A stretch of 64,000 bases of DNA. Source: Pseudotabrizicola algicola. Lineage in GTDB: Bacteria; Pseudomonadota; Alphaproteobacteria; Rhodobacterales; Rhodobacteraceae. The stretch lies in NCBI RefSeq assembly GCF_010915705.1, contig NZ_JAAIKE010000003.1, positions 571,129-635,128 on the forward strand, in the 5' to 3' direction. A program made the position numbers and the translations under genes. Positions 43,108 through 52,272 of this stretch are shown one piece after another (the stretch's first letter is position 1; every line of letters starts with the position of its first letter). A model generated the notes under the pieces. The model was not told the origin of the DNA. It searched no databases and worked only from the letters and a program-made list of their open reading frames with translations.

Positions 43108-43137
43108 CCCCTGCACCGTGATGCCGCCTTGCAGGCG

Positions 43138-43211
43138 GCGCTCATCGGTCCCTGACGGTCCCTTTTCGCACGAAACCCGGCGAAGAGGGACCGTCAGGGA
43201 CCGATGAGCGC
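43138..43211. terminator. 25-bp perfect inverted repeat between convergent genes
   Basis: Arms 43138-43162 and 43187-43211 are fully complementary over 25 bp around a 24-nt loop, which itself contains TTTCG-CA-CGAAA. The element lies between the stop of the 123-residue gene and that of glyA, so it is likely a bidirectional terminator. Confidence 0.8.
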
Positions 43212-43232
43212 TCCGGTCTCAAAAGAGGCCGA

Positions 43233-44528
43233 TCACAGCTCCGGATAGATCGGGAACCGCTTGCACAGCGCCTCGACCTCGGCGCGCACCTTGGCCTCTA
43301 CGGCTGCATTGCCATCCTCGCCATTGGCGGCCAGACCATCCACCACTTCGGTGATCCAGCGCCCGATCTGGCGGAACTCTTCTTCGGCAAAGCCGCGCGT
43401 CGTGCCCGCCGGTGTGCCAAGACGCACGCCGCTGGTGATCGTCGGCTTTTCCGTGTCGAACGGAATCCCGTTCTTGTTGCAGGTGATATGCGCGCGTCCC
43501 AGCGCCTTCTCGGTCGCATTCCCCTTCACACCCTTGGGCCGCAGGTCCACCAGCATCAGGTGGCTGTCGGTGCCGCCGGTCACGATGTCGAGGCCCCCCT
43601 GCATCAGCTGGTCGGCCAGTGCCTGCGCGTTCTTGATGACCTGTGCCTGATAGGTCTTGAACTCGGGGCGCAGCGCCTCGCCAAAGGCCACCGCCTTCGC
43701 CGCGATCACATGCATCAGCGGCCCGCCCTGGATTCCCGGGAAAATCGCCGAGTTGATCTTCTTCGACAGCGCTTCGTCATTGGTCAGGATCATGCCGCCG
43801 CGCGGCCCGCGCAGCGTCTTGTGCGTGGTGGTCGTCGCCACATGCGCATGCGGGAAGGGCGAGGGATACAGCCCTGCCGCGACCAGACCGGCGAAATGCG
43901 CCATGTCGACCAGCAGATAGGCCCCGACGCTGTCGGCAATCTCGCGCATCCGGGCAAAGTCGATGACGCGCGGAATGGCCGAGCCGCCCGCGATGATCAT
44001 CTTGGGCTTATGCTCGGCGGCCAGTTCGGCAACCTGATCGTAATCCAGCAGCAGGTCCTGCTTGCGCACGCCGTATTGCACGGCCTTGAACCACTTGCCC
44101 GACTGGTTGGGCGCGGCGCCATGAGTCAGGTGGCCGCCGGCATCCAGCGACATGCCCAGAATGGTGTCGCCCGGTTGCAGCAGCGCCTGGAACACACCCT
44201 GGTTGGCCTGGCTGCCCGAATTGGGCTGCACATTGGCAAACTCGCAACCAAACAGCTTGCAGGCCCGCTCGATGGCCAGGTTTTCCGCCACGTCCACAAA
44301 CTGGCAGCCGCCGTAATAGCGCTTGCCCGGATAGCCTTCGGCATATTTGTTCGTCATCACCGAACCCTGCGCCTCCATCACGGCGCGGCTGACGATGTTT
44401 TCCGAAGCGATCAGCTCGATCTCATGCCGCTGGCGGCCCAGTTCCTCGGTGATCGAGCCGAACAGCTCTGGATCGCGCGAGGCAAGGGTTTCAGTGAAAA
44501 AGCCGTTGTCACGGTGCGGGGCGTTCAT
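43233..44528 (-). CDS. glyA: Serine hydroxymethyltransferase
   Basis: GlyA interconverts serine and glycine with tetrahydrofolate. The 431-residue PLP enzyme has [20 protein letters not shown], the PLP lysine in [20 protein letters not shown] and [18 protein letters not shown] 44528 follows AGGAG; in-frame ATG 44570 is unlikely. It lies about 10 kb from the glycine cleavage genes but has no visible riboswitch of its own. Confidence 0.97.
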   Translation of the reverse strand: MNAPHRDNGFFTETLASRDPELFGSITEELGRQRHEIELIASENIVSRAVMEAQGSVMTNKYAEGYPGKRYYGGCQFVDVAENLAIERACKLFGCEFANVQPNSGSQANQGVFQALLQPGDTILGMSLDAGGHLTHGAAPNQSGKWFKAVQYGVRKQDLLLDYDQVAELAAEHKPKMIIAGGSAIPRVIDFARMREIADSVGAYLLVDMAHFAGLVAAGLYPSPFPHAHVATTTTHKTLRGPRGGMILTNDEALSKKINSAIFPGIQGGPLMHVIAAKAVAFGEALRPEFKTYQAQVIKNAQALADQLMQGGLDIVTGGTDSHLMLVDLRPKGVKGNATEKALGRAHITCNKNGIPFDTEKPTITSGVRLGTPAGTTRGFAEEEFRQIGRWITEVVDGLAANGEDGNAAVEAKVRAEVEALCKRFPIYPEL

Positions 44529-44798
44529 GGGCGTCTCCTGCGGGGTCCGGGGGTTCGGGATAGCGCCCATTTAGACCAAGCTCCGCCCTCGGGAAAGGGA
44601 GGAAAACGACGCATCCCCCGATGCGGGCGAAATTTGCCATCTCAAACCGGCGTTGCGTCAGGGTCAGGCCGGACGGCAGCGCGCAAATATGGCAGGGCCG
44701 GTTGCACGGCCCAACCGCCGCGATGACGCTGGCACTGTCTGCAAAGGCTTGAGTTCCCGCCCGCGCCCCGTCAAGACTGTGCGCAAGGGAGAAGCGTC

Positions 44799-45563
44799 TT
44801 GCCCATATCGAACATCGCCTTTCGCGCCAGTTCCGCCCCGATCGCTCAGGCGGCGCTTGCCGATCTGACCGCGCGGCATGGCCAGACCCCGCTTGGCCGC
44901 GCACAGGTCGTCGTGGCGCTCGGGGGCGACGGGTTCATGTTGCAGACGCTGCACGATACGCAAAGCGCCGGACTGCCGGTATATGGCATGAATTGCGGCA
45001 CCGTGGGCTTTCTGATGAACGCCTATGATGCCGAGGGCCTGCCCGAGCGGGTGGCGCAGGCCGAGGAAACTGTCATCAATCCGCTGCACATGCGCGCGAC
45101 CACCGTCGCGGGCCGTGTGGTCGAGGCGCTGGCCATCAACGAGGTGTCCTTGCTGCGTGCGGGGCCTCAGGCGGCGAAACTGGCGATCCATGTCGATGAC
45201 AAGCTGCGGCTGGCCGAACTGGTCTGTGACGGCGCGTTGCTCTGCACGCCCGCAGGGTCTACCGCCTACAACTATTCGGCGCATGGTCCGATCCTGCCCA
45301 TCGGCTCTGATGTGCTGGCGCTGACCGCCGTTGCCGCCTTCCGCCCCCGCCGCTGGCGCGGGGCGCTGCTGCCGAAAACCGCCGTGGTCCGTTTCGGGGT
45401 CCTTGATGCCGAAAAGCGTCCGGTGATGGCCGATGCCGATGGCCGCTCGGTGCGCGATGTGGTGTCGGTCGAAATCCGCTCGGTCCCGTCGATCTGCCAC
45501 CGCATCCTGTTCGATCCCGGTCACGGGCTGGAAGAACGCCTGCTGGTCGAGCAATTCGCCTAA
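44799..45563 (+). CDS. nadK: NAD kinase
   Basis: NadK makes NADP+ from NAD+. The 254-residue product has the GGDG motif (VVALGGDGFMLQTLHD), MNCGTVGFLMNAYDAE, the NE region AINEVSLLRAG and TPAGSTAYNYSAHGPILPIG. The likely start is TTG 44799, with AAGGGAG 8-14 nt upstream; no in-frame ATG gives the conserved N-terminus. The stop overlaps that of the response regulator gene. Confidence 0.95.
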   Translation: MPISNIAFRASSAPIAQAALADLTARHGQTPLGRAQVVVALGGDGFMLQTLHDTQSAGLPVYGMNCGTVGFLMNAYDAEGLPERVAQAEETVINPLHMRATTVAGRVVEALAINEVSLLRAGPQAAKLAIHVDDKLRLAELVCDGALLCTPAGSTAYNYSAHGPILPIGSDVLALTAVAAFRPRRWRGALLPKTAVVRFGVLDAEKRPVMADADGRSVRDVVSVEIRSVPSICHRILFDPGHGLEERLLVEQFA

Positions 45564-47017
45564 GGCTTGATGCCCCAGCTTTCCAGCTTGCGGTAAAGGG
45601 TCGAGGGAGAGAGATCCAGCACCCGCGCTGCCTTGGGCACCGACCCGTCATGGCGGGCCAGCGTGGCCTCGATCACCATGCGCTCGATCTCCGCCATGCT
45701 CCGCCCCACCAGCCCCTCCAGCGGGTCCGCGCCGGCCTCCGGCACGGTTCGCGCCGCCGCGGGTTCCAGCGAGGCAGGCAGCATGTCCAGCGTCACCCGC
45801 CCGCCCGGATGCAGCACCACGATGTTGCGGATCACGTTCAGCACCTGCCGCACATTCCCCGGCCAGCCCAGCCTGCAGAACAGGTCCAGCACCTCGGGCG
45901 CAAAGCCGTCAAACCGTCGCCCTTCCTCCCGCGCGAACCGCTCCAGCGCGGCCTCGGCGATCTCCACCACATCGCGGCCCCGCTCGCGCAGGGGGGGCAT
46001 GTGGATCGGCACCACGAACAGCCGGTAATACAGGTCCTCGCGGAACTCGCCGCGCCGCACCGCCTCGTAGGGGTCGCGGTTGGTGGCGCAGACGATGCGC
46101 ACATTCACCTTGCGCGGCCGCACCGCCCCCACCGGTTGCACGGTCGAGGTCTGCAGGAACCTGAGCAGCTTGGTCTGCAACGCCGGTGCCATCTCGCAGA
46201 TCTCGTCCAGAAACAGCGTGCCGCCATCCGCCGCCGCCGCCGCCCCCGGCTTGTCGGAGATCGCGCCGGTGAAGCTGCCCTTCATATGGCCGAACACCTC
46301 CGACTCCAGCAGATCCTGCGGAATCGCCCCGCAGTTCAGCGCGATGAACGGCCCGTTCGCCCGCGGACTGCCCGCATGGATGGCCAGCGCGCACAATTCC
46401 TTGCCGGTGCCGCTTTCGCCCGTGATGAACACCGTCGCCATCGACCCCGCGACCGAGCGGATCATCTCCTGCACCCGCCGCATCGCGGGCGATGATCCGA
46501 TGAACACCTCCGTGGCCGCCTCGGGCTCTGTCGCCACCAGCCGCTTGGCCGGTTTCGGGGCCACCGGCACCGCCCCCGCCGCATTCGCGACCGCGCCCAG
46601 AAAGCGCCCCTCGTCAAAGGGCTTCACCAGAAAATCATGCGCGCCCGCCCGCATCGCCTCGACCGCGCGGTTGATGCTCGCATTCGCGGTGATCACGATC
46701 ACCCGCGTCTCGGGCCGCAGCGCCAGCATCTCGCGCATGACCACAAGCCCGTCACGGTCGGGCAGCATCAGGTCCAGCAGCACCGTCACCGCCCCGCTGT
46801 CCTGAAACTCGCGCATCCCCTCGGCCGCGGTCGAGGCCACGCGCACCACATGGCCCGCCGTCTGCAGGACCGAGCGGTAGACCATCTGCAACGACGGCGT
46901 ATCCTCGATCAGCAAGAGCGGGCTGGCCCCCGGACGCGGCGCCGGCCCCGCCACCGGCGCGGCTCTCGCATCTGGCGCGGCGGCGGGCGTCGCGCCGGGA
47001 GGGGACGAGTCGTTCAT
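45560..47017 (-). CDS. Sigma-54-dependent response regulator (NtrC/LuxO type)
   Basis: The 485-residue activator has a Pro/Ala-rich N-terminus, a receiver domain (LLLIEDTPSLQMV, phospho-Asp in VLLDLMLPDRDG, Lys in FLVKPFDEG), an AAA+ domain (Walker A FITGESGTGKEL, GHMKGSFTGAISDKPG, Walker B GGTLFLDEICEM, R-finger region REDLYYRLFVVPI) and a C-terminal Fis-type HTH (LARHDGSVPKAARVLDLSPS). The sigma-54 contact loop reads GSFTGA instead of the usual GAFTGA. Its ATG overlaps the Hpt gene. Confidence 0.93.
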   Translation of the reverse strand: MNDSSPPGATPAAAPDARAAPVAGPAPRPGASPLLLIEDTPSLQMVYRSVLQTAGHVVRVASTAAEGMREFQDSGAVTVLLDLMLPDRDGLVVMREMLALRPETRVIVITANASINRAVEAMRAGAHDFLVKPFDEGRFLGAVANAAGAVPVAPKPAKRLVATEPEAATEVFIGSSPAMRRVQEMIRSVAGSMATVFITGESGTGKELCALAIHAGSPRANGPFIALNCGAIPQDLLESEVFGHMKGSFTGAISDKPGAAAAADGGTLFLDEICEMAPALQTKLLRFLQTSTVQPVGAVRPRKVNVRIVCATNRDPYEAVRRGEFREDLYYRLFVVPIHMPPLRERGRDVVEIAEAALERFAREEGRRFDGFAPEVLDLFCRLGWPGNVRQVLNVIRNIVVLHPGGRVTLDMLPASLEPAAARTVPEAGADPLEGLVGRSMAEIERMVIEATLARHDGSVPKAARVLDLSPSTLYRKLESWGIKP

Positions 47018-47529
47018 GCCTTGGCCGCCAGACCGGCGCGCGCGGTCTCGACAAAGCCGATCAGCTGGTCCAGCCCCGCCAGAAGGCCCGGTGCCAGCGC
47101 CCGCGCGCGGGCGGCATCCGTCTCATGCGCCGCCATGTTCAGCGCCTGCGCCGCCTGCTCCAGCCGCTGCGCCCCCGCCGATCCGGCCAGCGCCACCAGA
47201 ACATGCGTCTGTCCGCGGATCTCGGCCCAGTCGAGCGCGGCCAGCCCCCGCGTCAGCCCCGTCGCCACCATGTGCAGATCGGTCGCCATCTGCGCCACCA
47301 GTTCGGGCGCGACCTCGGGCCCCGCCATCGCCAGCAGCGCCTCGAACACGCCGCGATCCACCGCGCCCGCCTGCGCGCTTTCCAGCCCTGCCAGCGCCAT
47401 TTCCGCCTCGGCCAGCGCGGCGCGTGCCGGACCGGTCAGCGGCGTCGCCGCCAGACGCGCCAGCGCCGCACGCAAAACCCGAAGGTGCGGGGTCAAATCC
47501 GGTGGCGGGGCGGAAATCGGGTCGGCCAT
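47014..47529 (-). CDS. Hpt-domain phosphotransfer protein
   Basis: The 171-residue mainly helical product has an Hpt-like segment IRGQTHVLVALAGSAGAQRLEQAAQALN, where the His is the expected phosphate acceptor and SAGAQ fits the following turn of the family. It overlaps the response regulator start by ATGA, which is the strongest support for a phosphorelay role. No hybrid kinase is nearby. Confidence 0.72.
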   Translation of the reverse strand: MADPISAPPPDLTPHLRVLRAALARLAATPLTGPARAALAEAEMALAGLESAQAGAVDRGVFEALLAMAGPEVAPELVAQMATDLHMVATGLTRGLAALDWAEIRGQTHVLVALAGSAGAQRLEQAAQALNMAAHETDAARARALAPGLLAGLDQLIGFVETARAGLAAKA

Positions 47530-47583
47530 GCGCGCAGTCTATCGCATGGCCCGCGCCTGTCCATCGGCTTTCCCGTGCCGCGC

Positions 47584-49476
47584 TCAGCCCTTGGCCAGCC
47601 CCAGCCCCTGCAGGGCCGCCGTGATCTCGTCCAGAATGGCCGGATCGTCGATCGTCGCGGGCATCTTCCACGGCTTGCTGTCGGCGATGTTCACCATCGT
47701 CGCACGCAAGATCTTGCCCGAGCGTGTCTTGGGCAAACGGTCCACCACCACGGCGCGCTTGAAATCGGCCACAGGGCCGATCTTCTCGCGCATCAGCGCC
47801 ACACATTCGGCCACCACATCGGCATGGGCGCGCGTCACGCCCTTGTTCAGGCACAAAAAGCCCAGGGGCGACTGCCCCTTCAGCGCATCGGCCACCCCGA
47901 TCACCGCACATTCCGCCACGTCCCGATGGCTGGCCAGAACCTCCTCCATCGCGCCGGTGCTCAGCCGGTGGCCGGCGACGTTGATCACGTCATCGGTGCG
48001 CGCCATGATGTAAAGGTAGCCATCGGCATCGACATAGCCCGCATCTCCGGTTTCGTAATAGCCCGGAAAATGGGTGAGGTAGGATTTCACGAACCGCTCT
48101 TCGGCGTTCCACAGGGTCGGCAGGGTGCCGGGGGGCAGGGGCAGCTTGATCGCGATGGCCCCCAGGGTGCCGGGCGAAACCTCGTGCCCGCCCTCGTCTA
48201 GCACCCGCACATCAAAACCGGGCATCGCCACCGAAGGGCTGCCCACCTTGATCGGCAACAGCCCGAGACCCAGAGGGTTGGCGGCAATCGCATAGCCGGT
48301 TTCGGTCTGCCACCAATGGTCGATCACCGGCACCTTCACATGGCGTCCCGCCCAGTCCACCGTGTCGGGGTCTGCGCGCTCTCCGGCCAGAAACAGCGCT
48401 TGCAGGCCCGATGTGTCGTAATCTTTCAGCAGCGCGCCCTCGGGATCATCGCGCTTGATCGCGCGCAGGGCGGTCGGCGCGGTGAAAAAGGTCTTGACCT
48501 TGTGCTCGGCGATCACCCGCCAGAACGTCCCCGCATCGGGGGTGCCAACTGGTTTGCCCTCGAAGACAATGGTGGTGCAACCCGCGATCAGCGGCGCATA
48601 GCAGATGTAGCTGTGCCCGACGACCCAGCCCACATCGGATGCCGCCCAGAACACATCGCCCACGCCGCAATTGTAGATCGCGCGCATCGTCCAGTTCAGC
48701 GCCACCAGATGTCCGGCGGTCGGGCGCACGACACCCTTGGGCGCGCCCGTGGTGCCGGAGGTATAGAGGATATAGGCCGGATGGTTGCCCTCGACCGGCA
48801 CGCATTCGGCAGGCTCCACCCCGTACTGGAAGCTGTGCCACGCCACATCGCGCCCGTCGATCAGCTTGGCAACCTCCTGTTCCCGCTGCAAGATCACGCA
48901 GAATTCGGGCTTGTGGCCGGCCATCTCGATGGCCCCGTCCAACAGGGGCTTGTAATGCACCACGCGGCTCGGCTCTACGCCGCAGCTTGCCGCGATGATC
49001 GCGCGGGGCTTGCAGTCATCGATGCGCACCGCAAGCTCGGCAGCGGCAAAGCCGCCAAAGACCACCGAGTGGATGGCCCCCAGCCGCGCGCAGGCCAGCA
49101 TCGCCTCCAGCGCTTCGGGCACCATCGGCATGTAGATGATCACACGGTCGCCCTTGGTCACGCCTTTGGCCTTCAGCGCACCGGCCAGACGCGATACGCG
49201 CTCCAGCAATTCGCCATAGGTGATCACATGCTTGGTGCGGGTCACCGGGCTGTCATGGATGATGGCGGGCTGGTCTCCACGTCCGGCCAGAACGTGCCGG
49301 TCCACCGCGTTCCAGCAGGTGTTCACGGTGGCGTCGGTGAACCATTCATACAGGGGCGCGCGGTCGTCGTTCAGGGCGCGGCTCGGCTTGCGCACCCAGT
49401 CGATGGCCCCGGCTGCGTTCATCCAGAACCCCTCGGGGTCGGCTTTCCACTTTGCATAAATGTCGGAATATCCCAT
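47584..49476 (-). CDS. prpE: Propionyl-CoA synthetase
   Basis: PrpE activates propionate to propionyl-CoA with ATP. The 630-residue acyl-adenylate-forming enzyme has ILYTSGTTGAPKGVVRP, WWQTETGYAIAANP, TGDAGYVDADGYLYIMARTDDVINVAGHRLST and the acetylatable lysine in LPKTRSGKILR. MMGYSDIYAKWKADPEGFWMNAA is typical of PrpE rather than Acs. ATG 49476 follows GGGAGGAGG. Upstream TTTGCAAA motifs point to control by a ScfR/PccR-type regulator. Confidence 0.94.
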   Translation of the reverse strand: MGYSDIYAKWKADPEGFWMNAAGAIDWVRKPSRALNDDRAPLYEWFTDATVNTCWNAVDRHVLAGRGDQPAIIHDSPVTRTKHVITYGELLERVSRLAGALKAKGVTKGDRVIIYMPMVPEALEAMLACARLGAIHSVVFGGFAAAELAVRIDDCKPRAIIAASCGVEPSRVVHYKPLLDGAIEMAGHKPEFCVILQREQEVAKLIDGRDVAWHSFQYGVEPAECVPVEGNHPAYILYTSGTTGAPKGVVRPTAGHLVALNWTMRAIYNCGVGDVFWAASDVGWVVGHSYICYAPLIAGCTTIVFEGKPVGTPDAGTFWRVIAEHKVKTFFTAPTALRAIKRDDPEGALLKDYDTSGLQALFLAGERADPDTVDWAGRHVKVPVIDHWWQTETGYAIAANPLGLGLLPIKVGSPSVAMPGFDVRVLDEGGHEVSPGTLGAIAIKLPLPPGTLPTLWNAEERFVKSYLTHFPGYYETGDAGYVDADGYLYIMARTDDVINVAGHRLSTGAMEEVLASHRDVAECAVIGVADALKGQSPLGFLCLNKGVTRAHADVVAECVALMREKIGPVADFKRAVVVDRLPKTRSGKILRATMVNIADSKPWKMPATIDDPAILDEITAALQGLGLAKG

Positions 49477-49853
49477 CACCCGCGCCTCCTCCCAACGCTT
49501 GTGCGTTTGTTACGGCATCGCTGGCGCTGCGCGCAACGATGTTACCGCCTGACAGGCGCGGGGTGCGACAAAATATTTGCAGAATCTGGTGGCAGGCGGG
49601 TGCAAATTTTTGCAAAGCACGCAGAAAAGCGAAATAAAACGCTAAGGCAACGCGCCTTTGCAAATTTGCCCGCGAATCTCTGCCGCACCGCTCCTCGCGC
49701 GTGACCGCGCTCCTCGCTGGGCGCCGCGCTGCACAGCGAAGAGGGCAGTAAAGCCCGATGAGCGGCCCGCCAAAGGTTAACAAAACCTGAACGTCGAGAG
49801 TTCAAGCCATTGATTTCAACGAACTCCCCATGCTGTAACACAGGGAGCTTCTC
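49477..49853 (-). promoter_or_regulatory. prpE upstream region with TTTGCAAA sites
   Basis: This 377-nt gap lies upstream of prpE and downstream of maeB. It holds TTTGCAAA at 49609-49616 with a half-site TGCAAA at 49601, TTTGCAAATTTGC at 49657-49669, and ATTTGCAG at 49574. These resemble sites of ScfR-family regulators of propionyl-CoA metabolism. At the maeB end a CTCCC..GGGAG hairpin (49827-49850) may terminate maeB. The middle, 49690-49790, has no supportable gene. Confidence 0.6.
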
Positions 49854-52133
49854 TCATCCGTAATGCGCGACCGGGGTCCCCGCGATGGCCGAGACGTTCA
49901 AAAGGCCCCGCGCCGTGATCGAAGGGGTCACGATATGGGCCTTGTTGCCCATCCCCATCAGAATCGGCCCCACTTCCAGCCCGCCGGCCTTCATCTTGAG
50001 GATGTTCCGGACCCCCGAGGCCGCATCGGCCGAGGCAAAGACCAGCACATTCGCCGCCCCCTCGAAGCGGCTGCCCGGCAGCAGCCTGTCCCGCAAGGAC
50101 TGGTCCAGCGCCGAGTCCACGTTCATCTCGCCCTCATAGGCAAAGTCCGGCTCTCGCTGGTCCAGAAGTTCCAGCGCCGCCCGCATCCGCTGCGCCTTCT
50201 CGTTCTCCATGTTCCCGAACTGGCTCTGGGTGCAAAGAGCCACCTTGGGCGTCAGCCCGAAGCGCCGCACATGCCGCGCCGCGCCCAGCACCGTCTGCAT
50301 GATCTGCTGCGGTGTGGGCTCTGCATGGACATGGGTGTCCGCAATGAACAGCGGCCCGTCCTCGAGGATCATCATCGAGAGCGCGCCCACAGGCTGCAAC
50401 CCGCCCCGCGCCAGCACCTGCCGCACATAGCCCAGATGCCACAGATACTGCCCGAAGGTCCCGCAGATCATGCTGTCCGCCTCGCCACGATGCACCATCA
50501 CGGCGGCAATCGCGGTGGTATTGGTCCGCATGATCGCGCGGGCAATGTCAGGGCTGACCCCGCGCCGCGCCATCAGTTCGGCATAGGTGCCCCAGTAGTC
50601 GCGGTAGCGCGGGTCGTTTTCCGGGTTCACCAGATGGAAGTCCTTGCCCGGACGGATCGGCAGCCCCGCGCGTTCGCAGCGCGCCTCGACCACATCGGGG
50701 CGGCCGATCAGGATCGGAAGATCGGTGGTCTCTTCCAGCATCGCATTGGCGGTGCGCAGAACCCGCTCATCCTCGCCCTCGGCGAAAACGATGGTCCGTT
50801 CCGCCTGCCGCGCGGCCTCGAAGACGGGGCGCATCAGCATGGCGGACTTGAAGACCGAGCCGTCCAGCTTGGTCTTGTAGGCCTCGATGTCATCAAGCGG
50901 GCGGGTGGCCACCCCTGTTTCCATCGCAGCGCGGGCGACCGCACTTGCGACCACCCCCATGAGGCGGGGATCGAAAGGCTTGGGGATCAGATAGTCGCAG
51001 CCGAAGGACAGCTTCTCGCCACTATAGGCCGCCGCCGCCTCGGCACTGGTGGTCGCGCGGGCAAGGGCGGCGATGCCTTCGATGCAGGCAATCTTCATCT
51101 CGTCGTTGATGGTGGTCGCGCCGACATCGAGCGCGCCCCGGAAGATGAAGGGGAAGCACAGCACATTGTTGACCTGATTGGGGAAATCAGACCGACCCGT
51201 TGCGATGATCGCGCCGGGAGCGACTTCCCGTGCCAGATCGGGCTGGATTTCCGGATTCGGGTTGGCAAGCGCAAATATGATCGGGTTCGGGGCCATGCGG
51301 GCCACCATGTCTTGCGTCAGCACGCCTGGCCCGGACAGGCCGAGGAACAGGTCTGCACCGGCAATCACGTCGCCCAGCGTGGCGGGCGTCGTGCCTTGGG
51401 CAAAGGCCTCTTTCTGGGGGGTCATCTGGGCGGTGCGGCCTTTGTAGACCAGCCCCTCCAGATCGCACAGCCAGATATTCTCGCGCCGCACCCCGAGTTT
51501 GACGAGCATCTCGAGGCAGGCGATTCCCGCCGCCCCACCGCCGGTGGAGACGATCTTGATCTGGTCGAAGCGCTTGCCGGCGATGATCATCGCATTGGTG
51601 GCGGCAGCGCCGACCACGATGGCTGTGCCGTGCTGGTCGTCGTGAAAGACGGGGATGTTCATGCGCTCGCGGCAAAGTCGTTCAACGATGAAACAATCTG
51701 GCGCCTTGATGTCTTCAAGGTTGATCGCGCCAAAGGTCGGCTCCAGCGCGCAGACAATATCGGCCAGTTTCTCGGGGTCGGCCTCATTCAGTTCGATGTC
51801 GAAACAGTCGATGTTGGCAAACTTTTTGAAGAGCACAGCCTTGCCCTCCATCACCGGCTTGGATGCCAAAGCGCCAATATTTCCAAGGCCGAGAACTGCT
51901 GTGCCGTTCGAGACCACCGCAACAAGGTTGCCGCGCGACGTGTAGCGCGATGCCGTTGACGGGTCGGCCTTGATTTCAAGACAGGCCTCGGCGACACCCG
52001 GGGAATAGGCGCGGCTCAGGTCGCGTCCGTTGGCAAGCGGCTTGGTTGCGCGGATTTCCAGCTTTCCCGGTTTGGGGAATTCGTGATAATCCAGCGCCGC
52101 CTGACGGGTATTGTCCTGACGCACTTCTTCCAT
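49854..52133 (-). CDS. maeB: NADP-dependent malic enzyme with phosphotransacetylase-like domain
   Basis: MaeB decarboxylates malate to pyruvate with NADP+. The 759-residue product has an N-terminal malic enzyme ([64 protein letters not shown]) and a C-terminal phosphate acetyltransferase-like domain ([15 protein letters not shown] onward) that is regulatory and not catalytic in the family. ATG 52133 follows GGGAGG; the frame is open to 52235. A TTGCAAATTTTGCAT site and a TGGTTTA dyad lie upstream. Confidence 0.96.
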   Translation of the reverse strand: MEEVRQDNTRQAALDYHEFPKPGKLEIRATKPLANGRDLSRAYSPGVAEACLEIKADPSTASRYTSRGNLVAVVSNGTAVLGLGNIGALASKPVMEGKAVLFKKFANIDCFDIELNEADPEKLADIVCALEPTFGAINLEDIKAPDCFIVERLCRERMNIPVFHDDQHGTAIVVGAAATNAMIIAGKRFDQIKIVSTGGGAAGIACLEMLVKLGVRRENIWLCDLEGLVYKGRTAQMTPQKEAFAQGTTPATLGDVIAGADLFLGLSGPGVLTQDMVARMAPNPIIFALANPNPEIQPDLAREVAPGAIIATGRSDFPNQVNNVLCFPFIFRGALDVGATTINDEMKIACIEGIAALARATTSAEAAAAYSGEKLSFGCDYLIPKPFDPRLMGVVASAVARAAMETGVATRPLDDIEAYKTKLDGSVFKSAMLMRPVFEAARQAERTIVFAEGEDERVLRTANAMLEETTDLPILIGRPDVVEARCERAGLPIRPGKDFHLVNPENDPRYRDYWGTYAELMARRGVSPDIARAIMRTNTTAIAAVMVHRGEADSMICGTFGQYLWHLGYVRQVLARGGLQPVGALSMMILEDGPLFIADTHVHAEPTPQQIMQTVLGAARHVRRFGLTPKVALCTQSQFGNMENEKAQRMRAALELLDQREPDFAYEGEMNVDSALDQSLRDRLLPGSRFEGAANVLVFASADAASGVRNILKMKAGGLEVGPILMGMGNKAHIVTPSITARGLLNVSAIAGTPVAHYG

Positions 52134-52152
52134 TTCTGCCTCCCGCGAAATT

Positions 52153-52170
52153 TGGTTTAGCCTTAAACCA
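52153..52170. promoter_or_regulatory. TGGTTTA dyad upstream of maeB
   Basis: TGGTTTA (52153-52159) and TAAACCA (52164-52170) form a perfect 7-bp dyad with a 4-nt spacer, 20 nt from the maeB ATG. It may be an operator or a small hairpin next to the Shine-Dalgarno. Confidence 0.5.
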
Positions 52171-52220
52171 TTTCTTGTCATCCGCCAACCGGGTGATAGC
52201 GCCATCAGCGCCGCAGCGGC

Positions 52221-52234
52221 TTGCAAATTTTGCA
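52221..52234. promoter_or_regulatory. TTGCAAATTTTGCA site between maeB and the cupin gene
   Basis: This A/T-rich word repeats the core of the prpE sites (TGCAAATTTTTGCA at 49601). It lies about 88 nt upstream of maeB and 38 nt upstream of the divergent cupin gene, so it could serve either. Confidence 0.45.
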
Positions 52235-52272
52235 TCCCCGGATCAGCATGTCCGCAAATTCAGGGGAAATCC

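Noticed and set aside
49690-49790. Possible small RNA between prpE and maeB
   Set aside because: There are GC-rich repeats of GCTCCTCGC but no promoter-terminator pair or convincing structure.
49863-51959. Plus-strand open frame of 698 codons opposite maeB
   Set aside because: Shadow of maeB; composition dominated by His, Arg, Gln and Gly and no motif.
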